64,000 bases of DNA, taken from contig CM072152.1 of NCBI GenBank assembly GCA_036850595.1, positions 10,559,640-10,623,639 of the forward strand, given 5' to 3'. This document shows, piece after piece, positions 1 to 10,800 of this stretch; the first letter of the stretch is position 1; the number at the start of each line of letters is the position of its first letter. This DNA is from Rhyacichthys aspro. Lineage: Eukaryota; Chordata; Actinopteri; Gobiiformes; Rhyacichthyidae. Below the pieces are notes generated by a model. It did not search any database. It saw only the letters and a list, made by a program, of their open reading frames with translations, and had not been told where the DNA came from. The position numbers were made by a program, and so were the translations under genes.

Positions 1-950
1 TTCAAAGAGTTTCAGCTTGAAAATAAGCTGCAGTTAAACCATTATCCTCATTTACTCTAAGCCTCAACTGTCTCTGTGTAAGAGTTGTGCATCAATGCTG
101 GAATGCAGTAATCAAATGGCAGCCTCAACAAACTGATATGTTTCTGCTTGTTAGCTATTTCACAGCCCTAAGCAAAATTCTTTTATGAATAGCTGGTTGT
201 GATTTATTTTTATGTTTGTTTTTTTTAATGATTCTTTTTACTTTTGCACTTCAGACTTTCTGGGAAGTCATTAGCATTGGGCAATAAGGTTTTCAACTCA
301 CTTTGATGAGTTAATATCCTCAAAAATATTTGTAATTCTCATACTTTTATGCATTACATAGTATTTTGCTTTTTTTGTTTCTCAGAAAACACTACTATTA
401 TTACCTTGCAGACTCCAAAAGACATCATTACTGTAAAACACTTAACAAGTGTGTGCTGACAATGGTTGTTTTTAGTGCAATATCAACAGCCAAATCTTTC
501 TGTTATTTTCTACCTGTGTGTATTAGTTGGTAATGGTACACGTCCATCTGTGGTACTTCATATGAATTGTCAGTCTTTGCACTCTCTTTGGGTTCGAAGT
601 AGTTTTCTTTTAACTCTAATGTGGACATACAGAGGTATTTTACACACACTGCTAAATTCAATAAGATATTTATTGTGTTACATGTGCGTCCAGCAGTCAA
701 ACATTAAGTCCCTGTTTAATATTTTAAGGCAAGTTTGCAAAAATAGTATATTTACAATTACATTGTTTTTGCCTCAGAACGTCCTGTGACTCTATACCAA
801 AGCGTAGCTGTATATGTTCTGTCAATTTCCAATGCTGCTTTTTTATAATGTTTTGCTTTGTTTACTTGTACATTCTGTAAAGCATGTCTAAAGAGCCTTT
901 TTGTTATGTAAAGCATTACTTAAACATTAAATATGAATTCTGGTAAATTC
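1..950. other. 5' flank, possible 3' UTR end of an upstream gene
   Basis: AT-rich sequence with no recognisable coding exon. Its T-rich texture resembles a vertebrate 3' UTR, and an ATTAAA hexamer at 926-931 could serve as a polyadenylation signal for a + strand transcript entering from the left. In mammals LRIG2 lies upstream of MAGI3 on the same strand, so such a transcript is conceivable, but nothing here identifies it. The hexamer alone is weak evidence, because AT-rich DNA produces it often by chance. Confidence 0.2.
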
Positions 951-2509
951 TCTGAAATGTAACTGTCCGTAAAATAGTCTTGACATAGTTTAGGATGTGT
1001 ACTAAGCTGTTTTCTTTCCATGACATGACTCCCCTAATCTTCACACTAATTAATAATAGTACAAGCAAGACAAAATTAGGTTATTCATTTTCAAAACACT
1101 GTCATCTTCTGAAAAGCTTGAGAAACCACAGTATCAAATGTTTTCATGTCTTTTTTTTTTGCATACATCCATCCTTGTTAGTCCCAGGAGTTTATCTGAC
1201 AGTGCTTGGGTCTCTTTAATGTGGCCCATTTGTTTAGCTGTTATTCGCTTCACTATTCCCCATCAGAGACACTACAGCATTGTTAATCATCCTCTACCAG
1301 CTGATAAAATATTCAGCACAATGTCCAGGGCGGCTGGTCTGTATTTAAGCACAGACTTGTAATGCCTCACGGCCTGAGAACAGAATGACTGCCGCTTTAT
1401 AAATACTACAGGAGCTCTTCTGCAGAAACCCTTTTCTAGTTATATGCTGGACTGCCATCCCAACACCGCCAAATGAATGTTCAGTGAAAACATCATGTCC
1501 CCAGCTTATTGGAGCGATCCTGAAAACCAAGCTGTACATCATTCATTTCTAACACAGCAGCTTCCAAACTTCCAGCAATGCACTTCTGTTTTGCATCACA
1601 TTGATTTTTTCTTTTAAATTTGACTTGGCAACAACATTCACATTTTTCTGAAACAGTCTGACAAATAACATCTTCAAATCAAACAATAAGGATTTGGCCA
1701 AAACAAAAATAATCATTCATCATCTTGCCCTTAAAGTTGATGTGTTAGATGTAGTAAAAATGGGCAGCTGTAAGGATTTGAGTGAGTTTGACGAGCCAAA
1801 CTGTGATGGCTGGGCAACTGAGTAAAAGCACCAAAATTTCAGCTCTTGTGGAGTGTTCCCAGTCTCCATAAGTCAGTATTATCAACTGTAGAGCTACTGT
1901 TACTCAAATTTTTGAAGATAATGCTGGTTCTGATAGAAGGTGTCAGAATACACAGTGCATCAATGTTATGTCTGATCAGTGTATTGGCCAGTTATCGACA
2001 GTTGTCTTCTAAAATCTATATTGACTGGTATGATTTAGAGTATTAGTATTCTTTAAGTATATCACAACATAAGCAGAGCGTAACTAACCCTTTCTTTCTC
2101 GTGCTTTTGACCGTTACCAACATGCTGCTTGGTCAGACAGTGAAATGTGATGGAGGCTCCTGATGTGTTGGTATGCTTAAACCATAATGAAGTGGAAGTG
2201 TAGTTTAATATGCTCAGGTTTTATCAGTAGATGGCGTAGCTGAGACGCACTGTGTCGCTGAAGGCACCATTAGACTTTTGAGATCACCTGCCTCACTATA
2301 TATATAACTATAGGCTCTTAATTAAGCCTAATTTGTTCGCTCACTTAATATGTTTAAGAATAGTAGAATATGTGATGCACTGCCTGAAATGTTTCCAGCT
2401 AATATAGGGAAACGCAGTTTAGGCAAGGAGCGTGGAAGATGTAGGTCTCTTTCCACATTGGTTTTTCACCTTGTGCTAGTTGATTTAATACCGCAGCGCA
2501 CCAGAGGAT
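951..2509. other. intergenic stretch with no gene seen
   Basis: Gene-free sequence upstream of the magi3 promoter region. I see no domain-bearing reading frame, no transposon termini and no RNA gene. A short TA-rich run lies near 2297-2310, too far from the start codon to be called a TATA box. Confidence 0.5.
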
Positions 2510-3116
2510 GGAGCCAACACGAGCATTTAGAGAACTCCGAGTGTAAAAAGGGGCGTTTCGGATCTTCATCTCGCTCTTTTGGCGCTACCAGGTGTGTTCA
2601 GACCTGTAGCAGTCAAACAAACTCGCTCCACAGATGTCTCTCCGCTGGCAGGATTTGGAACACAAACCTTCTCTGACCGCGTTCACGCTCTATGAGGACG
2701 GATATTTGTCGTTGACGCGCTGCTACAGCTACAGATGCAGCACAGTATTGTTGTGTGATACAGAAAATACAGTCAAGCTTTGACAGCTTGACATCGGAGT
2801 TCACTACAGACGTTCGGATTTGGGAATATGTTTCCACAGTAACAATGGAGAGTTGCCTCTAAATGTATCGCCTGCTTTACGCACAAGGACCTCTCGGAAA
2901 TATTGCATCCTGCAAGGTGCGCGCGTAAACCCCCGGGGCTGGCACACCTTAACGGTAGGCGATCAGCCTTACAAACGTCAAAGATATGAAATCCTCTTCG
3001 GGTTTGGAGAACAAGAGAAGAGGGTTTATCAGGCTGCCTAACGTTTAACAACGCCGCAGAGAAGCGAGCAGCGTAACCAGTTCAAACGGTAGCGATCCGA
3101 GCCAAATTGGGTAAGC
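2510..3116 (+). promoter_or_regulatory. magi3: likely magi3 promoter and 5' UTR
   Basis: This block immediately precedes the magi3 start codon and is clearly richer in CpG than the sequence on either side, with clusters around 2550-2575, 2680-2715, 2810-2870, 2918-2935 and 3050-3100. A GGGGCG Sp1-like box lies at about 2550. There is no convincing TATA box, which fits a CpG-type vertebrate promoter. The transcription start cannot be placed from sequence alone, so the split between promoter and 5' UTR is unknown. The CpG skew is seen directly; the promoter assignment is inferred from position. Confidence 0.5.
2828..3048 (+). other. possible upstream ORFs in the magi3 leader
   Basis: Four short ATG-initiated frames lie between about 290 and 70 bases upstream of the main start: 2828-2842 (4 codons plus stop), 2845-2862 (5 codons plus stop), 2863-2928 (21 codons plus stop) and 2986-3048 (20 codons plus stop). 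All end before the magi3 ATG. If the leader begins upstream of 2828 they could damp translation of magi3. The peptides look unremarkable, and short ATG frames are common by chance. Confidence 0.15.
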
Positions 3117-3423
3117 ATGTCTAGAACATTAAAGAAGAAAAAACACTGGTCCAGTAAAGTGGTAGAGTGCGCAGTGTCATGGGGTAACCTAGGGGACTTC
3201 GGCTCCGTGGTGGAGGTTCTGGGGGGAGCAGAGCTGGGACAGTTCCCCTACCTGGGTCAGATGAAGCTGGACGTGCTGGTGTGTCACGTCGGGAAGCTGC
3301 CCTACTACGGGGACGTTTTGTTAGAGGTGAACGGGACCCCGGTGAGTGGACTTACAAACCGTGACACCCTGGCTGTCATCCGCCACTTCAGAGAGCCCAT
3401 ACGCCTCAAGACCGTCAAACCAG
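3117..3423 (+). CDS. magi3: magi3 coding exon 1 (N-terminus and PDZ0 domain), partial gene
   Basis: First coding exon of a membrane-associated guanylate kinase with inverted domain order (MAGI), a multi-PDZ scaffold that gathers receptors, PTEN and adhesion proteins at cell junctions. It encodes 102 whole residues plus the first base of a Gly codon. The start MSRTLKKKKHW is the basic N-terminal signature of MAGI proteins. Residues about 18-101 form PDZ0, with FPYLG at 43-47 and the block LLEVNGTPVSGLTNRDT at 68-84. From about residue 66 to the end it matches MAGI3 as I recall it almost residue for residue, and better than MAGI1 or MAGI2. ATG 3117 is supported by an in-frame TAG at 3090-3092, no intervening in-frame ATG, and A at -3. 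The exon ends in phase 1 at CAG|GTGTGT. The guanylate-kinase, WW and PDZ1-5 regions are absent from the window. The 'a' or 'b' teleost paralogue cannot be decided. Confidence 0.93.
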
Positions 3424-3429
3424 GTGTGT
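3424..3429 (+). other. magi3: splice donor of magi3 coding exon 1
   Basis: GTGTGT directly after CCAG, at the point where similarity to MAGI3 stops (after the ...VKP motif, inside a Gly codon). The frame stays open for about 31 more codons to a stop at 3521, but those residues do not resemble MAGI proteins and are read as intron. Confidence 0.85.
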
Positions 3430-4062
3430 TCACACTCCCTTCACGTTTGCTACTGAGACGAAGCACATGTGGTGTGTTAGCTGGCAATAAGTCTGTGTTC
3501 AGGTTTAGTAGATCCTTTTAGTGTCATCAAGTTACATCAGTAAACATGAATCATTTCAGAAAGTGTTTATTATCAATAGCCTAGCATAGTCTTAGTCACA
3601 CGTTTCCTTTTCCAAAGCCTGCTCATTCATCTGGTTAATCATTGTATAGTAACTCCTTATTCACATATAGTCCATGAGACTCCATACCGCAAACCTACTG
3701 TCTTGTATCATTGACCCATTCTCTCACCACTTCCTCAGGAGGTAATACATTGATGATGGTAATAATGGCATATTGCCCAGTTTGAGCCATCCAGACTAAG
3801 TGCACTTACATGCAGGAACAGGTCTAATTACACCCTCCATTATTCAGGCTACTTCTGCTGGCCATTGGCCACAGGGGCATAAGTTGGGGTCCCATAACTC
3901 TACTTTCAACTTACTGCAATTTTCAGACTCTCAGATAATCACATACAAAGGCTGTCTGATTGGTTTTGGTCCCAACTTTTTAATCTGTGAGATGGCACTG
4001 AGGCTGGAATGTCCAAACAACAACTGAGACTGTTCAAAAGGTTACATCAGCAGAAGCAGCAT

Positions 4063-4090
4063 AGCAGCAGCAGCAGCAGCAGCAGCAGCT
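4063..4090 (+). repeat. (CAG)n microsatellite
   Basis: About nine uninterrupted CAG/AGC units, preceded by interrupted copies from about 4048. It lies in intronic sequence, with no coding frame that would make it a polyglutamine tract. Confidence 0.9.
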
Positions 4091-6840
4091 GAGACCCATG
4101 CCCTGCAGCCAGGATCCTTCAACATCACTTGTATGTGTGTACATGCATACTTATTCTGCGTTTCGTCATCCGTACGATTTTTTCCCCCCTCCATGTCCTA
4201 TTAATATTTGATTGAAGTTTTTCTCCCATTCTTGAACAGGCAAACTAGTGATGAAAGTAAAAGAAAATGTTTGCCCAGATTTATGAGTCCATTGTGGCTG
4301 CACATGAAGGCATGTGTGTATTTCATGGCTCTGTACTCCCCAGAGCTCCTAACACCACGCTCTCTGCCCCACTAACCAAGGATGATTAATAAAGGCCATG
4401 CAGCAGTGAGAAAGCAGAGGAAGGCAGAGAGACACAGAGAATCATTGAACGAGAGACGGGTAGTAAATGGGCTCTGTCTTTGGCTTTAGGGTTAACTCCC
4501 ACGCCATGCTGTTTTTGCTCTTCAAAGCTCATAGGGAAGTGGCCATCATGGCAAGATTCCTCATCACCTATTTCTTCTGTGTCATTTTTATCAGTGTAGC
4601 TCATCTAGCTGGGTTGTCTAAATCCTATTTCATGAATTTTGCATTTGGTTGTCTGTAAGATTTGGAAGCAAAGCTCTGTGAAGTTCTGCTTGTGAAAGAG
4701 CTGTGCAAAACCCCTCCAGCGCCTGCATACAGATGGGTTTATTACATTGTATGATTACGTATTGTGCATGTCCGTGCTTTGTGTACATTTTCCTGTGTGG
4801 TAACCTTATGTTTGAATCACACTTCTTACATAATTGAGATTTCGAGTGGATTTTCTGCACTCTGATGGAGACCTAGAAGATCAGCTGTGAAGTAGGAAGC
4901 TTCCATGATGACAGGATGTTGACAGACAACAACAGGCCAGCTATGTGGGTCTACCAGATGTGGTCTTGTATGCTCCTTACTCTGTGCCCCTTGCCATGCA
5001 GTGAATTGTACAGCAGAGCTAAAGCTATAAGGAAAGAGCCAGCCTGCTGAAATGCAAAGCAGAAATGAAATTGGACAAATTGAGAGAACAGAGATAGAGG
5101 TTGCAAGATGTCTCTATGGAGATTATTATTTATCGGAGTCATTGGTTGATAGAAGAAAATGGTGCTGTAAGAGTTGCAGCACGTCACTTGCCTTTTTATT
5201 TCTCTGGCACATTACATTTACCATAGGTCGACAAGAGCCCTTTCCCATTCATACCACATCTCATAATACTCTTTCAAATGCACACAAATGCATGTAAGTT
5301 CATTCCGTGCTTCTATCATGGCTCCACATTACACCATGATGCTCCCATTTCCCCTGTATCTTTGATTAAGCTGGAAGGTACCTCTATTAAAAGCTCAGTG
5401 CCTGCCGCTGCTGCGCTGATCTATTTTTGCCGAAACCCCAACTAACGATCAGAGAAGACGGGTGATCAAAAGCGAGTGGCACACCAGAATTCCTTCTGCT
5501 GCATACATATATTCTGCCAAGACTTGTGTATGTTCACAGCTTCAATCACGAAGCAATCAAAACACATGAACAACCTGTAACCATTTATATCCAGCTGAAT
5601 GGATGAAGACTTTGACATGCATTGCTGTACGCCCTGTACACCCTGCAGTGTGTACAATAAGAAACATCTGGTCTTCCGGAGAACTATTATTACTAGTGTT
5701 AAAATAGACACACAAGCCTCTTTTCAAAGCATATCTGCCTTATTTCTATAGCTAATGGAGTCTTAGTCATACTGATCCCGTTACCATAGGGATAGTCATT
5801 AATTAAAGCAGTAATGTCATTTAGACACATTTTGATTATTTTTTAGAAAATAATGGGATTCTTTCTTGGTCTGAATTTTTTTTATTGTGTCACAGTGAAT
5901 GGATTGTGTGTTATTTAACCATGCATTTGTAATAACATTTTTTCAGCGTGATGTATGATTTAGTTTGAATAAGGCAGAGGTGGGATTTAATAGAAAATAA
6001 TATGTTGCCAAGTTCAGGCCACATTTCCAGTTTCTGTTCCGCTCAGCATATTTTCCATTACCTGCTGATCATGCCAATAGAGAAGAATGCAGAATGACAT
6101 GAGCCCCTAAGCCCTGTATCAGACAGCAATAGTGAGTGTGGGTTAATCACATTAATGCACCTCTCATATCAGGAAGTGCCTCTCAATGGAATCATCCTCT
6201 TGACAGGGGATGCTTTGTCACTGCAGAGATTTGCAGGAAAAAAAAACTCAGGATTGAGAGCGAGAGTGGGAATACAGCCGCTCTGAGAGGCTGGTCAGAT
6301 AACTAGACATCTGTTCTTGCCTTGGAGATGTTCTGACTGTCAGTCGAATGAAGCAGGAGACGCGTCACGCTCTGCTCCTTTGGCACAGAACTCATAACAA
6401 AGTCATTTACAGTTGAATGACTGAGGGTAAAGTGATTAGGGTTTTTTTTTTAATGCAGATTCATTATGAACCCAGCTTTATTCTCATTTCTTAGATTTGT
6501 TTAGACTTGAGCGCTGATCCCTCTACTTCACTATTGGATTATTGACTGTTCTGTGCTTGGGTAGATACATGCACATCACTTTTGTTACTGTAATACCATT
6601 GTGCCCAAGTATGGATATTCCTTTATGTCATTTACACCTGTCTTGTGTGAGCCTCTGAGTCTAGGCACTGCTTTTTAGTGAAGAAGCTATAGGCTACACT
6701 GTAATTGGTATCGGCCAGCATTGTAAATCAGGTAGGCTGCATGATTAGACTAACCATTGATGTACTTGGTATCCTTATCCCTCATTAAAACTTTATACTA
6801 TTGCACAGATAATAGCACATTAACCTGGCCCTTTTAGACA

Positions 6841-6977
6841 TGTCTTTACTGAGAGGCTAGTATGATGTCTTTAATCTCATTGTGCTGCTGTGCAATGACA
6901 ATAAAGCATTCTATTCTATTCTATTCTATTCTATTCTATTCTATTCTATTCTATTCTATTCTATTCTATTCTATTCT
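6841..6977 (+). mobile_element. 3' tail of a non-LTR retrotransposon with (CTATT)n
   Basis: The segment ending gacaataaagca (about 6897-6908) followed by a long CTATT run is a common 3' end of fish LINEs: a short conserved tail with an AATAAA-like motif and a terminal pentanucleotide repeat. Only the tail is present, as expected from 5' truncation during target-primed reverse transcription. The clade (L2, CR1 or Rex-like) is uncertain, and the left boundary is approximate. Confidence 0.55.
6908..6977 (+). repeat. (CTATT)n pentanucleotide microsatellite
   Basis: About 13.4 perfect units from 6911. It follows the LINE-like tail directly and probably expanded from that tail. Its purity suggests it is length-variable between individuals. 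Confidence 0.95.
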
Positions 6978-7803
6978 AGTTTGCATTACAGTAAATGCAA
7001 CCGCAAAATACTATACAAGGTGAAGCAGGAAGGTCTTCTTTAATGATCACAATCTGGTCATACAGAAAGCCTATTATATTGACTATGGTACACAATTCTA
7101 CATTGTTTCACCCTTTTATGATTTATCTTTTCCAAGGGTCACTGGGACATTTCTTTCTTTTACAGTATCCACCTCATACTCTTTTCTATCAAGTTGTCCT
7201 CTCTATATAATATGCTTCTCAAGCGTTTTGTTGATCTACAGCGTGTTTGTCCTCTGTGACTCTCATCAACCATCTTCCATGTGTGCCTGAGGCAGCTGTC
7301 AGGTTTGTAGTGAAGTGCTGCTGTCTTGTGCCTCACACACAGACTGAAATGAATCTAACTCTGCTGCAAAAATGTCCGTCATGACACTTAATTTAAATGA
7401 GACTGTGACCAGGTGTCATCTTTTATCCAAAGGACCTATCTGGCTCCTGAATATCTGCTAAAAAGGATGTGAAACGCTGACAAATCTGGAGCCAGGTTAA
7501 TAAATGTTCTCTCCTATTTTCTTTCGCTGAGGTTTTATTAAGGCTCACTTCTGGAACTATAGATATGCCTGTTTTTCAAAAGTCCCCTCATGATGCTGCA
7601 AAGCTGCCAACGCCCAAGTACTGACGCCATTCTCTCATGCCTTACGGTGTATTTGAGAGATTGGGAAAAGTCTCGGAGGAGGTGTAAAACAATGACTAAA
7701 CAAACAAGCATTAAGTTTCTCCAAACCCTATGCTCCAGATCCTCAATAATTTATCCATTCTCCACCTGGACACTTGACTGGTGTGTGCGTGATGGCGCAT
7801 ATC

Positions 7804-7822
7804 GCTGCTGCTGCTGCTGCTG
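7804..7822 (+). repeat. short (CTG)n microsatellite
   Basis: About six CTG units in intronic sequence. Confidence 0.8.
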
Positions 7823-10800
7823 GGGTAAAGCAGTTGTAGCATGATTCCCAGTCCCCAGCATTTTCTCATTATTCCCACTTTAATCAAATTGGAGCTGCTC
7901 TTGTTGCACACTTCAGCAGCACCTGCGATGAAAGCAGCATACTTGATGAGATGGATTGGAGTAGGAAACATACATTCGGAGACTGAGTGGTAAGTGTGTC
8001 TAATCAGGTTGCTTGCTGTAATTTGAAGTCTACTGAGACGGGGCTTTGTGGATGTTGGCCAGGCTTATGCTAGTTATATGTGATAAAAAAAAATTAAAAA
8101 ATCAGGTACAAGTGAATTAAAATGTTTATTAGTGCAACGATAGAAACAAAAAATAAAACAAAAAGTATTTAAAGTAAAATAGCTCTTACAGATCAACCAC
8201 TGTTTAGCACCTTTGTCTTTTGAGCCCTAGCCACCACAAAAAAGCTGTACCATTGGTAAGTTACTTATAACAATAATATTTTTTTGTCCAGAGGGCCTTT
8301 TTGTGCTGTAATATTCATTTGTATAGTGTCAATATATGTCCACACGTATCTTTTAATGTGCATTTTATAAGATATCTCGATCCACACTGTTAATCCTCAT
8401 ACACATCAGGCTAGGAACCAATAAAATATACATCAGTACAAGAGAACAACATGACAAAGCATTGTTTAACCAGTCGACACACTTAAACAGGACTCGAGGA
8501 GTGTTCAAGGGATGCATTAAGTGTGATCTAAAACCCCATTTGCAAAAGGCCAAACAGTATATGCATCTTAAAATTACAGTTAGAAAATACCAACCAACAG
8601 TTGCTGGATGTATTTTTTGAATAAACCAAAAACTGAAATGGCTTTATCCTTCATTGCTACCCTGCGTGTTTTATATTTCCCCCTCTGAGCATAAAGTTGT
8701 AAAATATATGAGAAAATAATGGTGGCACTTGTATGGTAAATGACTTAGTGAAGATATATTCTATGAAAGAGGGTCAAGTGAGATGCAGGTGATGTCTACA
8801 GATGATTTATTTATATAGAAAAAAGTGGGCGATCTACAAGCACACAACATAATCTTGACAACGTAAACATGTGCAACATAGAAAGAGCCAAGTGGCAAAA
8901 TTACAGCCTCTGCTTTGAAGAATTATGCCTTTAATTGCACTGAGTAGAGGAGCTTACAGTAGTATTGACCATGAAGTCATAAAGCATGCAGGCGGGCATT
9001 TACAATATGTATAATTTCCTCTGGGATATTTTTTGCATCAGTGGGAGGATGTAGAGGATTTCAGCTTCGTGGTGTTTCACTCCCTATTCCAATTAAAGAC
9101 ACTGTTGTTGTCTTTAATGGCTGTTAGCGCTCACTGTGCCAGATAATTCTAATCCTAGTCTTGTAAATATACAGTATATTTATTAGCCAGTCATAAAATC
9201 ATTTGTGAGGTTCCTTTTTTTTTTTGCCTCTAAAAATGACGACAATTGCAGTTAAGCACAGGTTATTGACTGATTAGAGGGGCGGGACTGACCGGAGTAC
9301 AACTTTCTCTCTAATGTACACTTTGATAATCTATTAAATGCCAACATAATCAAAAACTTTGGCTAAAAACATGTCACGTCATACCCCAGCACAGCTCACA
9401 CACCTCCGCAAAGATCAGAATACATTCAGATACATTCAACCCAGCCAGGCCACCTCCAGATGTGTCTTCAGATTCAACACATCCATGACGCATTTAGCTC
9501 ATGCACATGGCCACATTAGATCGGATCACTCTGTCTGGATTTTAGTGCCAGTTCTGAAGAGGGAATGTAAGGTGTCACATTTCTACCTTTTATGTGCTTC
9601 CTTTCTTTTCTTTAGTTACTGTCTGTATGTCTGTAGCTAAATTTTAGAATGAAACGATAGGGGAGTAGTGCTAAATGTTTGAGGTGCGGCACATCTTTTG
9701 GTCGAGTATTGCATCCATCAGTGTCTGCGGGCAGATTAGAGCGGACGTGTGCTGAGGAGTCATTCCTCGCTCTGAAACTCGTGTTTATTTTACCACAGGG
9801 ACAACAGCATACGGTGGCTGACCCAGCTCTATTATGAAGGACGTTATCTTTATGCAACCAACATTGCTACATGCCACAGCACCCCTCTTCCTTTCCCTCA
9901 CTCTCCGTTTGACTTCCCTATTATCCAGTTGTGCATTATTCTCCAACTGCTGTTTGGGCTTGGGTCATCCCTAGACAGCTCACATGTAATGGACCTTGAC
10001 ATCTGAATTAGTCCACTCTTTCAGAGGGTGATTAGCGAGCAGATTAACATTCAGGGGGGTGTTGATAGGCCACATCAATGAAGGCGGAGCTGTATCTGAG
10101 TGGCTCTTGATGGGAGGTAGGCCAGTAGCACTGCTCATCATGAAGTGGTCACAATGTGATCTTGCAGATGATGAAGGGGGCATACGATGAGTGACTGGGT
10201 CTGTGCCATAGTGGTGATTTGGCCTCTTGAAGGATATCATCTTTATTTACACATTCAGCCGTGTGAAAAGCAAAACAAGCCCTCATGCATTTAATGAACA
10301 GAATAACTTTCGCATTTTAGCCCACAATCCATTTTTCGTTTGTGTGTCTTGGCTGTGCATCCGTGTGGCCCAGCTGTTCCATGCTTCCCTTCCCGACTCC
10401 TTTATTATTCTCTGCCTGTGTGATTCGCTGTGTGCTTGTGGCAGCAGGGGAACGGCTGGCTTTGTAGAATCTTAATAGCAAAGAGCCAGCGCCAAGCTTT
10501 TCTATTCTCTGCTTGCTACGGGCGTGTGACTGAATGCCAATGAGACATTTAGCTTGATGCGGCATGGACCAGTTCGTGGCTGTAGGACCCTTTACCAGGT
10601 GAGAGGCACACATGCCTGTCCCTGTGGCAGCGAGAGTCGTTGTGTTTTTAGTGTTATCTTGGTGCACCCAATCATCAAGATTGACCCTTTCCATCAACAG
10701 GCAGATAATCTAAGTGCATTCTGTTTCACTTTGACTTTGCACCTTTCTCTTTGAAACATACCGTCCCCAAAAGCCAGAGTGTTAGATTAGACCTGTTAGA

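Larger units (their letters stand above)
3424..6840. other. intronic stretch with no gene seen
   Basis: Unique-looking intronic DNA with small chance reading frames only. The one repeat is the CAG run near 4063. No transposon termini recognised. Confidence 0.5.

Noticed and set aside
2297..2310. TATA-box-like run upstream of magi3
   Set aside because: It is about 800 bases before the start codon and outside the CpG-rich block; it is more likely a plain TA-rich run.
3424..3521. Continuation of the magi3 frame for about 31 codons past residue 102
   Set aside because: Similarity to MAGI proteins stops exactly at a CAG|GTGTGT donor; the extra residues look random and are read as intron.
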